Assembly: GCA_013349595.1 (NCBI GenBank)
Contig: DUZI01000010.1
Location: 1 to 15,605, forward strand
Reading direction: 5' to 3'
Origin: Nitrospirota bacterium
GTDB taxonomy: Bacteria > Nitrospirota > Thermodesulfovibrionia > Thermodesulfovibrionales > Dissulfurispiraceae
Length of the DNA: 15,605 nt
Of the stretch, positions 8,033-15,436 are shown in pieces. The position numbers were made by a program, and so were the translations under genes. The first letter of the stretch is position 1. Every line of letters starts with the position of its first letter. The notes under the pieces were generated by a model that saw only the letters and a program-made list of their open reading frames with translations, searched no databases and had not been told where the DNA came from.

Positions 8033-11000
8033 TTATTGTATTGATAATATAGCCCTATTGTCACAAATCTTTTGAATCTCCTGTTCAATGTTTTCACAGG
8101 GTTTGAGGCAACTTTTAATACTTACACAGTATTCTGGCAAATGGAGCCTTAGGGTAAAACAATCTTTGAGACTATCTGATTCTATAAGTAATTCCCTTAT
8201 CTTTGATAGCTCATCTAAACTTGAAGGCGATGAGATAGTGTAATCAAGATAATACTTTTTTTCATGGCTTTGCATGTCATCAAATATGTTTGATATTTCT
8301 CTAATCATCATCCTTGAAGCCTTTTCTGATCTGAGCACCTGTCCTTTTACTATTATCTTGTTAGCAATTTCTGGTATCTGTAAGGTCTTTTTCTGAGCCC
8401 CATTAAACAAGAGACAGTCGCAAGAACCCGTCTCATCCTCTAATGTAATATATGTGGTCTGGCCTTTTGAGTTGACCTTGTGTCTGACATCTGTAACTAT
8501 ACCAGAGATAGTTGTTTCAAAGCGGTCATCAAAATCCTGTATCTCCTTAATAAGCCTTACACCTTCATTATTGAGGGCTTTTCTGTGATTTAACATGGGA
8601 TGTCCTGAAACATAAAAACCAAGGGCATCATTTTCATTCTGGAGCAGTGTCTGTTCATCCCATATCTTTGTATTGGCTGTTTCAACCTCTATATCGCCAA
8701 ACAAAGATGGTATAGATGAAGCACCGTTATTACTAGATAATAACTCAAATGCCTTTGTCCTTATTTGGCAGAGGATTTGAAGTGTTTTTTGACTATTCTT
8801 TGAATCACTCTTATTGTCAAATAATGAGTCAAAGGCACCAGCCTTTACAAGGTTTTCTGTTACCATTTTATTGACCTTACGGGAGTCAATTCTTCTTAAA
8901 AAATCCTTTAAATCCTTGAAGATACCCTTTTGTCTCTCTTCAATAATGACCTCAATAGCTGATGCACCAACCCCTTTAACTGCCTCTAATCCAAAACGAA
9001 TTGCCTCACCTGAAATGGTAAATTCCCTGTTACTCTTATTTATGTCTGGAGGTAATATTTCTATTGACATAGCCCTGCAATCATTAATAAGTGTTACAAT
9101 CTTATCTGTCTCACCCATAGCAAGTGTTAGGTTAGCAGACATAAACTCTATAGGGTAATGTGCCTTTAGATAAGCCGTTTGGTAGGCAAGATAGGCATAG
9201 GCAGCAGAATGGGATTTATTAAATCCATATTGTGCAAAGGGTTCAAGGTCTTCAAATAATTTCTTAGCCCTTTCTTTGTCAATCCCTCTTTGCATTGCAC
9301 CATTTATAAAAGTGTCTTTCTGCTTTGCCATCTCTTCTGGTTTTTTCTTCCCCATAGCCTTTCTGAGAATATCTGCCTGACCCATTGAAAAACCTGCAAT
9401 CTTATTAGCTATCATCATGACCTGTTCTTGATAAATGGTGATACCATAAGTTTCATGTAATATTTCCCTTAACTCTTCAAATTCATAATCAAAGGTTATC
9501 TCGCCTTTCTTTCGCCTTATGAAGTCATCAATCCAAGCCATCGGACCAGGACGATAAAGTGCAACAAGTGCTATAAGGTCTTCAAAAACATTTGGGTTCA
9601 TCCTAACAAGAATATCTCTCATACCACTTGATTCAAGTTGAAAAATGGCTGTTGTGTTACCTGCACCAAGTAAGTCAAAGGTCTTTTTGTCATCAAAGGG
9701 CATTTCATCAAGATTAAATTTCTTGCCTTGGGATTTTATATACTCAAGTGTCTTTTTAATTATAGTGAGGGTTGCCAATCCTAAAAAGTCAAACTTTAGC
9801 AAACCTAAATTCTCAACTGACTTCATCTCAAAATGAGTTACAGGGGTATCTTCAGAAGGATTTTTATATAATGGCATATAATTCGTGATAGGCTCTGGCG
9901 CAATCACAACGCCTGCAGCATGTTTTGATGCATGGCGTGAAAGCCCTTCTAATTTTATGGCATTTTCAAGTAATTCCCTTACATCTTCATTTTCATTATA
10001 AAGTGATTTTAGCCTTTCATCAACACTTAATAGTCCTTTGAGATTTGCAACATTTGCAGGGAGTATTGCAGGAATAGCCTTAGCAATCTTGTCAACTTCT
10101 GAATAGGGCATATCAAGCACCCTCCCAACATCCCTGATAGCTGCCTTTGCCTTCATTGCCCCAAAAGTTATAATCTGGGCTACCCTGTCATGTCCATATT
10201 TTTCAGAAACATAGTTGATGACCTCTTGTCGTTTATCCTGGCACAAATCAATGTCAATGTCTGGCATACTTATCCTATCAGGGTTTAAAAATCTTTCAAA
10301 AAGTAGCCCATATTTAATAGGGTCAATCTCAGTAATCCCAATTGAGTAAGCGACAAGACTACCTGCTGCAGAGCCCCTTCCAGGGCCCACAGGGATACCC
10401 TTTGACTTTGCATAATCAATAAAATCACACACAATAAGGAAATAGGCAGAAAAGCCCATATTTCTTATCATATCCATCTCTCTATTCAATCGGTCTCTGT
10501 ATGAGTTGGGTATCTGTCCCTTAAATCTCTTATTAAGTCCCTTCAAGGCAAGTTCTTCAAGATAACCATCAGAAGTATAACCATCAGGTGGATTATAAAG
10601 GGGCAAATAGTTTGTTTTACAATCAAACTCAAAATTACACCTCTCCGCAATCAAGGCTGTGTTTGTTATCGATTCTGGGAGTTCTTTGAAATCCTCTAAC
10701 ATCTGCTCGGGTGATTTGAAATAAAACTGGTCAGAACCAAAACGCATCCTTTTGGTGTCCCTTAGGGATTTTTTTGTTTGTAAGCAAAGCAATATTTCAT
10801 GAGCCTTGGCATCTTCTTTATTAAGATAGTGGCAATCATTAGTTGCCACAAGTGGTATATCAAGCTCCCTTGAAAGTCTAAGGAGTCCTTTATTAACCTC
10901 TCTTTGTTCATCAAGTCCATTTTCTTGAATCTCCAAAAAGAAATTATCTGTTCCAAAGATTTCTCTATATTGTTCTGCTATTTCCTTAGCCTTGTTGTAT

Positions 11001-11476
11001 TGATTAATACTAATGTAATAAGGCACCTCCCCTTTAATACATGCTGATAGTGCTATTAGACCTTCGCTATGTTTTTTTAATAATTCTTTATCTACACGAG
11101 GCTTATAATAAAAACCTTCAAGATACGAACTACTAATAAGGGTGCATAAGTTTTTATAGCCTTTAGAGTCTTCGACAAGCAAAATAAGGTGAAAGGCATA
11201 TTCCTCTGAATTTTCATCAAGGCTTATTTTAGTCTTCTCTAATCTACTTGTTGGTGCAACATAAACCTCACAACCTATGATTGGCTTTATCGCCTTTGCC
11301 TTTGCCTTTTTATAGAATTCAACGGCACCGAATATATTACCGTGATCTGTAATTGCTACTGCAGGGAGATTAAACTCCAAGGTCTTTGATATTAAATCAT
11401 CAATCTTGATAGCACCATCGAGAAGACTATATTGAGTATGTAAATGAAGCGGTATATAAAGATTTTTAAAAACCAA
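8033..11476 (-). CDS. dnaE: DNA polymerase III subunit alpha
   Basis: This is the catalytic subunit of the replicative polymerase. At 1147 residues it is a normal DnaE. The order is a PHP domain (HLHTQYS 11-17, DHGN 44-47, ATNDCHY 211-217), then the palm with GPGRGSAAGSLVAY (364-377) and the catalytic pair D406/D408 in PDIDID. The third aspartate is D563 in KFDFLGL. Fingers and tandem helix-hairpin-helix regions follow (YRPGPM, GFNKSHSAAYAYLAYQTAYLK). An OB fold (TISGIVTDVRHKVNSKGQTTYITLEDE) lies near the C-terminus. The start is a TTG at 11476, supported by a GAGGTGA 7 nt upstream and the lack of another start before the conserved HLHT motif. It follows the response regulator by 89 bp and precedes accA by 11 bp. 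Confidence 0.98.
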   Translation of the reverse strand: MVFKNLYIPLHLHTQYSLLDGAIKIDDLISKTLEFNLPAVAITDHGNIFGAVEFYKKAKAKAIKPIIGCEVYVAPTSRLEKTKISLDENSEEYAFHLILLVEDSKGYKNLCTLISSSYLEGFYYKPRVDKELLKKHSEGLIALSACIKGEVPYYISINQYNKAKEIAEQYREIFGTDNFFLEIQENGLDEQREVNKGLLRLSRELDIPLVATNDCHYLNKEDAKAHEILLCLQTKKSLRDTKRMRFGSDQFYFKSPEQMLEDFKELPESITNTALIAERCNFEFDCKTNYLPLYNPPDGYTSDGYLEELALKGLNKRFKGQIPNSYRDRLNREMDMIRNMGFSAYFLIVCDFIDYAKSKGIPVGPGRGSAAGSLVAYSIGITEIDPIKYGLLFERFLNPDRISMPDIDIDLCQDKRQEVINYVSEKYGHDRVAQIITFGAMKAKAAIRDVGRVLDMPYSEVDKIAKAIPAILPANVANLKGLLSVDERLKSLYNENEDVRELLENAIKLEGLSRHASKHAAGVVIAPEPITNYMPLYKNPSEDTPVTHFEMKSVENLGLLKFDFLGLATLTIIKKTLEYIKSQGKKFNLDEMPFDDKKTFDLLGAGNTTAIFQLESSGMRDILVRMNPNVFEDLIALVALYRPGPMAWIDDFIRRKKGEITFDYEFEELREILHETYGITIYQEQVMMIANKIAGFSMGQADILRKAMGKKKPEEMAKQKDTFINGAMQRGIDKERAKKLFEDLEPFAQYGFNKSHSAAYAYLAYQTAYLKAHYPIEFMSANLTLAMGETDKIVTLINDCRAMSIEILPPDINKSNREFTISGEAIRFGLEAVKGVGASAIEVIIEERQKGIFKDLKDFLRRIDSRKVNKMVTENLVKAGAFDSLFDNKSDSKNSQKTLQILCQIRTKAFELLSSNNGASSIPSLFGDIEVETANTKIWDEQTLLQNENDALGFYVSGHPMLNHRKALNNEGVRLIKEIQDFDDRFETTISGIVTDVRHKVNSKGQTTYITLEDETGSCDCLLFNGAQKKTLQIPEIANKIIVKGQVLRSEKASRMMIREISNIFDDMQSHEKKYYLDYTISSPSSLDELSKIRELLIESDSLKDCFTLRLHLPEYCVSIKSCLKPCENIEQEIQKICDNRAILSIQ

Positions 11477-11481
11477 AAAAA

Positions 11482-11490
11482 GTCACCTCT
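11482..11490 (-). promoter_or_regulatory. Shine-Dalgarno fixing the TTG start of dnaE
   Basis: On the minus strand AGAGGTGAC is followed by a T-run and then TTG at 11476. With no ATG or GTG before the PHP motif, this site decides the start. Confidence 0.65.
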
Positions 11491-11503
11491 ATCTAATTTT
11501 TCA

Positions 11504-11540
11504 ATTATAAATTCAAATTGATACGCATAATAATTGTCAA
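11504..11540 (-). promoter_or_regulatory. Promoter-like hexamers upstream of dnaE
   Basis: A consensus -35 hexamer TTGACA (11540-11535) and a consensus -10 hexamer TATAAT (11509-11504) both occur on the minus strand, but 25 bp apart, which is too far for a single sigma-70 site. Each may work with a weaker partner, or the pair may be chance. If real, dnaE would have a promoter separate from the response regulator. Confidence 0.25.
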
Positions 11541-11565
11541 GAAAGACTAAAATAAATCTAATAAG

Positions 11566-12933
11566 TTATTCTGTTTCAACAATGTTTAGAGACTTTATCT
11601 TTTTATGAAGACTACTCCTTTCAACATCTATAGCATCTGCCGTCCTTGATATATTCCAGTTATGCTCTTTTAATTTCCTCTTTATAAATTCAGCCTCAAA
11701 GGCATCTTTTGCCTCCTTTAAGGTGCTATAATTAAAAAACTGATTCCCCCTTGCATTTACGCTATTTTCACACACCCCTAACCTCTCTGCATCTCTTATG
11801 GTTATAACCTCTTGTGGAACCATTATCAGCAATCTCTCTACAGTATTTTTCAGTTCCCTTATGTTACCAGGCCAATCATATTCCATAAAAATTTTTATTA
11901 AATCTTTTGAAAAGGTCTTTGCCTTTACACCATTGTCAATGGAAAACTTATTAACGAAATATTCTATAAGCTCAGGTATATCTTCCCTCTTTTCTCTTAA
12001 AGTAGGTAATTGAAGCGGTATGACATTGAGCCTAAAGTATAAATCCTCTCTGAATCTCTGATTTTTTACATCTTCTTGCAAATTTTTATTAGTTGCAGAG
12101 ATTATCCTGACATCTACAGAAATATTTTTACTCCCTCCTACCCTTTGAAAAAACTGTGTCTCTATAACTCTTAAAACCTTTGCTTGTGTCTGTAAACTCA
12201 TGTCTCCTATCTCATCAAGAAAAAGCGTTCCTTTATCAGCTAATTCAAACTTACCAATCTTTCTCTCTGAGGCTCCTGTGAATGCACCTTTTTCATGTCC
12301 AAAGAGTTCACTTTCAATCAATTCTTGAGGAATGGCTGCACAATTAACCTCTACAAAGGGGAAATTAGACCGATTTCCTTTTTCATGAAGTAGGCGAGCT
12401 GCTATCTCTTTACCTGTACCACTCTCTCCAAGTATTAATACCCTACCATTACTTCGCCCTGCAAGTTCTATCTGCTCTCTTAATTTTTGCATAACTGAGG
12501 AACTACCTATTAGAATATTTTGATTCTTCATAAAAGCCTTCAGATTACGATTTTCTTCCTTAAGCCTCTTCTTTTCTATAGCCCTACTGGCAACAAGCAA
12601 TACTTTTTCAAGAGACAAGGGCTTTTCAAGGAAGTCATAGGCACCCATCTTGATGGCGTTGACTGCCATCTCAATATTGCCATGCCCAGAAATCATGATT
12701 ACTGGAATATCAGAGTTAATGTTCTTAATTTTTGAAAGTGTATCAAGCCCACTAATACCAGTAAGCCAAATATCAAGAAAAATAATATCAGGCTGGATTT
12801 CAGTAAGTCTTGAAATGGCATCCTCTCCTGATGAGGCTGTCAAGACAGAATAGCCATCATCTTCAAGGATACCTGAGAGGCTCTCCCTTATCCCCTCTTC
12901 ATCATCAACAATCAACACAGTATCTCTTGCCAT
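11566..12933 (-). CDS. Sigma-54-dependent response regulator (NtrC/NtrX family)
   Basis: This two-component activator, when phosphorylated, would drive open-complex formation by sigma-54 RNA polymerase. Domains of the 455-residue protein are: receiver (about 4-120) with acidic pocket D10/D11, phospho-acceptor D54 (IFLD) and K104; AAA+ domain with Walker A GESGTGKE (169-176), sigma-54 contact loop GAFTGA (216-221), Walker B GTLFLDEI (235-242) and the R-finger region FREDLYFRLNV; and a Fis-type helix-turn-helix at the C-terminus (NISRTADAIDVERSSLHKKI). All motifs needed for activity are intact. No sensor kinase lies next to it. The ATG at 12933 has GGAGG at 12941-12945, and a MITE-like element begins at that last base. 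Any native promoter must lie beyond or inside the element. The domain layout and HTH resemble NtrX, but the target genes are unknown. Confidence 0.95.
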   Translation of the reverse strand: MARDTVLIVDDEEGIRESLSGILEDDGYSVLTASSGEDAISRLTEIQPDIIFLDIWLTGISGLDTLSKIKNINSDIPVIMISGHGNIEMAVNAIKMGAYDFLEKPLSLEKVLLVASRAIEKKRLKEENRNLKAFMKNQNILIGSSSVMQKLREQIELAGRSNGRVLILGESGTGKEIAARLLHEKGNRSNFPFVEVNCAAIPQELIESELFGHEKGAFTGASERKIGKFELADKGTLFLDEIGDMSLQTQAKVLRVIETQFFQRVGGSKNISVDVRIISATNKNLQEDVKNQRFREDLYFRLNVIPLQLPTLREKREDIPELIEYFVNKFSIDNGVKAKTFSKDLIKIFMEYDWPGNIRELKNTVERLLIMVPQEVITIRDAERLGVCENSVNARGNQFFNYSTLKEAKDAFEAEFIKRKLKEHNWNISRTADAIDVERSSLHKKIKSLNIVETE

Positions 12934-12944
12934 CTAATAACCTC

Positions 12945-13173
12945 CGAGATCCATCGATAAGGATAAGTCTCTTTCGTTCGTTTTGACAGTTCTAATGCTT
13001 CTTTCGCTACGGCCACAAAACTCAACTACCACCCCAAAAAGTCTTGTGACTTTTTGGGGACCCCGTTCCTACGGGTTCAAACACTTGCGGCTGTTTAACG
13101 CTCCAGTCGCAAAGAACTGTTGACAAAACATCGCTATTGACTTCAGAGCCCCATCCTTATCACTGTATTTGGG
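12945..13173. mobile_element. MITE-like fold-back element, copy R1 (229 bp)
   Basis: This is about 94% identical to 13255-13482 (about 13 differences by hand count). It is flanked by the direct repeat AACCTC at 12939-12944 and 13174-13179. Near the ends GATAAGGAT (12956-12964) is inverted as ATCCTTATC (13153-13161). Inside, TTTTG-ACAGTTCT (12981-12993) pairs with AGAACTGT...CAAAA (13113-13128). The centre holds a 12-bp perfect hairpin, CCCCAAAAAGTC-ttgt-GACTTTTTGGGG (13032-13059), then a small hairpin, CCCGT-tcct-ACGGG. It has no coding capacity. It sits directly on the ribosome binding site of the response regulator gene. Confidence 0.8.
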
Positions 13174-13201
13174 AACCTCTTTGTCATGAAAAATAAATTA
13201 A

Positions 13202-13230
13202 TTGACAATATTCTACATCAAAGATAACTT
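13202..13230 (+). promoter_or_regulatory. Candidate promoter reading toward the ferredoxin oxidoreductase genes
   Basis: A consensus -35 hexamer TTGACA (13202-13207), a 17-bp spacer and TAACTT (13225-13230; T1, A2 and T6 match). It lies in the 81 bp of unique sequence between R1 and R2. With the elements removed it would be about 70 bp from the korB start; now R2 and copy B separate them. Confidence 0.35.
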
Positions 13231-13254
13231 TTAAAAATAGGTTTAGGTTAATAT

Positions 13255-13482
13255 CGAGATCCAGCAATAAGTAAAAGTCTCTTTCGTTCGTTTTGACAGT
13301 TCTAATACTCCTTTCGCTACGGCCACAAAACTCAACTACCACCCCTAAAAGTCTTGTGACTTTTAGGGACCCCGTTCCTACGGGTTCAAACACTTGCGGC
13401 TGTTTAACGCTCCAGTCGCAAAGAACTGTTGCCAAAACATCGCTATTCATTTCAGAGCCCCATCCTTATCGCTGTATTTGGG
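13255..13482. mobile_element. MITE-like fold-back element, copy R2 (228 bp)
   Basis: This is the direct-orientation second copy of R1, flanked by TTAATAT at 13248-13254 and 13483-13489. The outer inverted repeat (CAGCAATAAG at the left, CTTATCGCTG at the right) and the internal stems are kept. The central hairpin is CCCTAAAAGTC-ttgt-GACTTTTAGGG (13343-13368). Relative to R1, one A-T pair has become T-A by changes in both arms, so pairing is preserved. Open reading frames crossing it are not coding. Confidence 0.8.
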
Positions 13483-13489
13483 TTAATAT

Positions 13490-13693
13490 CCTTAAAATAG
13501 CTATAGGAAGGGCTGTTTCAGGCTTTTATAATCGACAAATTTATTTAATTTTGCTTTATTCATTTAATGCAATACCTTATGACAAAGCCCTAGGAACTTT
13601 TTTTATGAGGTGTCGTATAAAAATTCCACACCAGCCCTTCCCATCTTACTTACTGATTTTATTAAGCTTTTTAGTTCTATCGCCGATTTTTGG
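13490..13693. mobile_element. MITE-like element of the second type, copy B (about 204 bp)
   Basis: This is homologous over its length to 15426-15605 and, on its right side, to 4623-4703. Inner inverted repeats are GAAGGGCTGTTTCAGG...TTTTATAATCGACA (13507-13536) against TGTCGTATAAAAAT...CAGCCCTTC (13611-13640). The outer ends (CCTTAAAATAGC, and CCAAAAATCGGCGATAG read inward from the right) are also similar. TAATAT flanks it at 13484-13489 and 13694-13699. It is non-coding. It abuts the right target duplication of R2, so the two insertions used almost the same site. Confidence 0.7.
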
Positions 13694-13698
13694 TAATA

Positions 13699-13707
13699 TG
13701 TTATACT
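13699..13707 (+). promoter_or_regulatory. Extended -10 element immediately before korB
   Basis: TGT-TATACT fits an extended -10 (TGnTATAAT, one mismatch). It ends 10 bp before the korB ATG, so initiation would give a nearly leaderless mRNA, consistent with the lack of a Shine-Dalgarno there. No convincing -35 is visible; that position falls inside copy B. Confidence 0.4.
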
Positions 13708-13717
13708 TTTTTAAAAT

Positions 13718-14467
13718 ATGGAAAAAATCTTCTCAAGACCTAAAACCCTAAAAGATAACCCATTTCATTATTGTCCTGGCTGTGGACATAGTCTTATCCA
13801 TAGACTTATTGCTGAAAATATTGATAAATTAAAAATACAGAAGAAAACTATAGGAATAGCACCAGTAGGTTGTTCAGTTTTTGCTTACAATTATTTCAAT
13901 ATTGATATGATTGAGACTGCTCATGGCAGGGCACCTGCTGTAGCTACTGCAATAAAGAGAGTCTTGCCTAAAAAAATAGTATTTTCCTATCAAGGAGACG
14001 GAGACCTTGCTGCAATAGGTTGCGGTGAGATAATTCATTGCACTGCAAGGGCAGAGATGATAACAGTTTTTTTCATCAATAATGCCACCTATGGAATGAC
14101 AGGTGGACAGATGGCACCAACAACTCTCATTGGGCAAAAAACAAAGACAACTCCTATGGGACGAGATGTAAAAACCTCAGGTAATCCCCTTAAGATGGCA
14201 GAGTTAATAGCATCTATTGATGGTAGCAGTTATGTGGTGAGGACATCTGTTGATTCCCTAAAAAATCTTAAAATTACAGCTAATTATATTGAAAGAGCCT
14301 TATGGTATCAGATTCATCAAAAAGGTTTTTCCTTTGTTGAAATCTTATCACCCTGCCCTACTGATTGGAATCTTGACCCAATTGATTCATTAAAATGGAT
14401 ACAAAATCATATGACTAAAACATTTCCTTTAGGGGTTTTTAAAGATACATGGAAAGAGCAATTTTAA
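13718..14467 (+). CDS. korB: 2-oxoacid:ferredoxin oxidoreductase subunit beta (2-oxoglutarate type)
   Basis: This subunit binds thiamine diphosphate and a 4Fe-4S cluster in the enzyme that interconverts a 2-oxoacid plus CoA with acyl-CoA, CO2 and reduced ferredoxin; 2-oxoglutarate is the likely substrate. Family signs in 249 residues: HYCPGCGH (17-24), GCSVFAYNYF (51-60), the TPP motif GDGD (93-96) with NN (121-122) and the strongly conserved YGMTGGQMAPTT (125-136), and SPCPT (211-215). C19, C22, C52 and C213 match the four cluster cysteines of this family. The N-terminus (RPKTLKDNPFHYCPGCGH) is typical, which supports the start. There is no clear Shine-Dalgarno. The gamma-subunit gene overlaps by 19 bp. 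The alpha and ferredoxin subunits that usually precede it are absent. Substrate choice cannot be fixed from sequence alone. Confidence 0.92.
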   Translation: MEKIFSRPKTLKDNPFHYCPGCGHSLIHRLIAENIDKLKIQKKTIGIAPVGCSVFAYNYFNIDMIETAHGRAPAVATAIKRVLPKKIVFSYQGDGDLAAIGCGEIIHCTARAEMITVFFINNATYGMTGGQMAPTTLIGQKTKTTPMGRDVKTSGNPLKMAELIASIDGSSYVVRTSVDSLKNLKITANYIERALWYQIHQKGFSFVEILSPCPTDWNLDPIDSLKWIQNHMTKTFPLGVFKDTWKEQF

Positions 14468-14994
14468 TTGCTGGTTCTGGGGGACAAGGTGTTTTATTCA
14501 TTGGTGACCTTTTATGCTACTCTGCCATTTTAGAAGGCAAAGAGGTTACCTCCTTTCCTTCTTATGGGGTAGAAAAGATTGGTGGATTTACAAAGTGCAC
14601 AATTATTATCTCTGATGAGATGATTGGCTCACCTATTACAGAAAAGGTTGATATGCTTATTGCCATGAATAATTGGGCAATTAATAAATTTATAAACAAG
14701 CTCAATGAAGGAGGTTTGTTGTTTTATGATTCTACCCTAATAAATACAGAGGTTGATTGTAGATGCAATTTTAGCAATGTGCCAGCCTCTCAAATAGCTT
14801 TTCAAGAAGGCTCACAAAGGGGTGCAAATATGGTAATGCTTGGTGCCTTAGTTGCTGCAACTGCCATTGTAGATTTAAAAACCATTTACAAGGCTTTAAT
14901 GATAAGAACACCTTTACACAGAAGGGATTCCCTTGAGGTTAATAAAAAACTTATTTTGAAAGGATATAAATATTTTGAGAATAAGAAAGGCTAA
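14449..14994 (+). CDS. korC: 2-oxoacid:ferredoxin oxidoreductase subunit gamma
   Basis: This is the gamma subunit (or domain) of the same oxidoreductase, of the KorC/PorG family. In 181 residues it shows the glycine-rich opening AILIAGSGGQGVLFIGDLL (4-22), a SYG.E..GG region (38-46) followed by C-T-I-I-I-S, and the QRGANMVMLGAL block (123-134). The usual RGG after SYG-x-E is IGG here, a minor departure from the family pattern. The ATG at 14449 lies inside the end of korB (19-bp overlap), and the next gene overlaps its last 20 bp, so all three are read as one unit. In other organisms the enzyme also needs an alpha subunit, which is not encoded nearby. Confidence 0.9.
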   Translation: MERAILIAGSGGQGVLFIGDLLCYSAILEGKEVTSFPSYGVEKIGGFTKCTIIISDEMIGSPITEKVDMLIAMNNWAINKFINKLNEGGLLFYDSTLINTEVDCRCNFSNVPASQIAFQEGSQRGANMVMLGALVAATAIVDLKTIYKALMIRTPLHRRDSLEVNKKLILKGYKYFENKKG

Positions 14995-15436
14995 GATAGC
15001 AGACGCAAAAATAATCCAAGAGTTAATAAATCTAAATGCCAAAAAAGAACAGATGCTTCCGAGGGCATTAAATGATATATACGAAAACTTGAGGGATTTT
15101 TATGTATGCGAAGAAAAGGGGCATGTTATTGGCGTTTGTGCCTTAAGGATTTTATGGGAAGACTTAGCAGAGATTAGGTCTCTTGCAGTCAAAGAAGAAC
15201 ACAAAAAGAAGGGTATAGGGAAAAAACTTGTGAATATATGTTTAAAAGAGGCAAAGGAACTTGGTATAAAAAAAGTCTTTGCCCTCACATACCAAACTGA
15301 CTTTTTTAAGAAATTAAACTTTCGAGAAATAGCAAAAAAGAAACTCCCACAAAAAATCTGGGGGGATTGTCTGAGATGCCCTAAATTTCCTGACTGTGAT
15401 GAACACGCAGTAATAATTTATATGACCCAAAAATAG
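14975..15436 (+). CDS. GNAT acetyltransferase, N-acetylglutamate synthase-like
   Basis: This acetyl-CoA-dependent N-acetyltransferase resembles the short GNAT-only acetylglutamate synthases, which start arginine synthesis from glutamate. In 153 residues it has the GNAT N-terminus IRKAKIADAKIIQELI, the acetyl-CoA loop EIRSLAVKEEHKKKGIGKKLV (66-86) with KKxGIG, and motif-B-like ALTYQTDFFKKLNFREI. A C-terminal cysteine group, CLRCPKFPDC (132-141), is typical of this subgroup. The start is a TTG at 14975 overlapping korC by 20 bp, with AAGGAT upstream; no nearer ATG precedes the conserved N-terminus. The last codons (CAA AAA TAG) lie inside the end of a MITE-like element. Next to an enzyme that handles 2-oxoglutarate, a role in glutamate acetylation is sensible but inferred. 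Confidence 0.85.
   Translation: MRIRKAKIADAKIIQELINLNAKKEQMLPRALNDIYENLRDFYVCEEKGHVIGVCALRILWEDLAEIRSLAVKEEHKKKGIGKKLVNICLKEAKELGIKKVFALTYQTDFFKKLNFREIAKKKLPQKIWGDCLRCPKFPDCDEHAVIIYMTQK

Noticed and set aside
13060..13095. A tRNA T-arm-like string (ACGGGTTCAAAC) in the repeat elements
   Set aside because: No acceptor, D or anticodon arms could be placed around it, and the string pairs better in the local CCCGT/ACGGG hairpin.
13184..13450. An 88-residue minus-strand open reading frame over R2
   Set aside because: Most of it is repeat sequence with internal hairpins, and there is no recognisable protein or plausible ribosome binding site.
12945..13482. R1 and R2 as a two-repeat CRISPR-like or tandem-duplication structure
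   Set aside because: The units are about 228 bp, have distinct flanking duplications, and are separated by 81 bp of unrelated unique sequence.
13293..13751. A 152-residue plus-strand open reading frame spanning R2, copy B and the start of korB
   Set aside because: It reads through two repeat elements and enters korB in another frame; it has no family resemblance and is explained by chance openness in the repeats.
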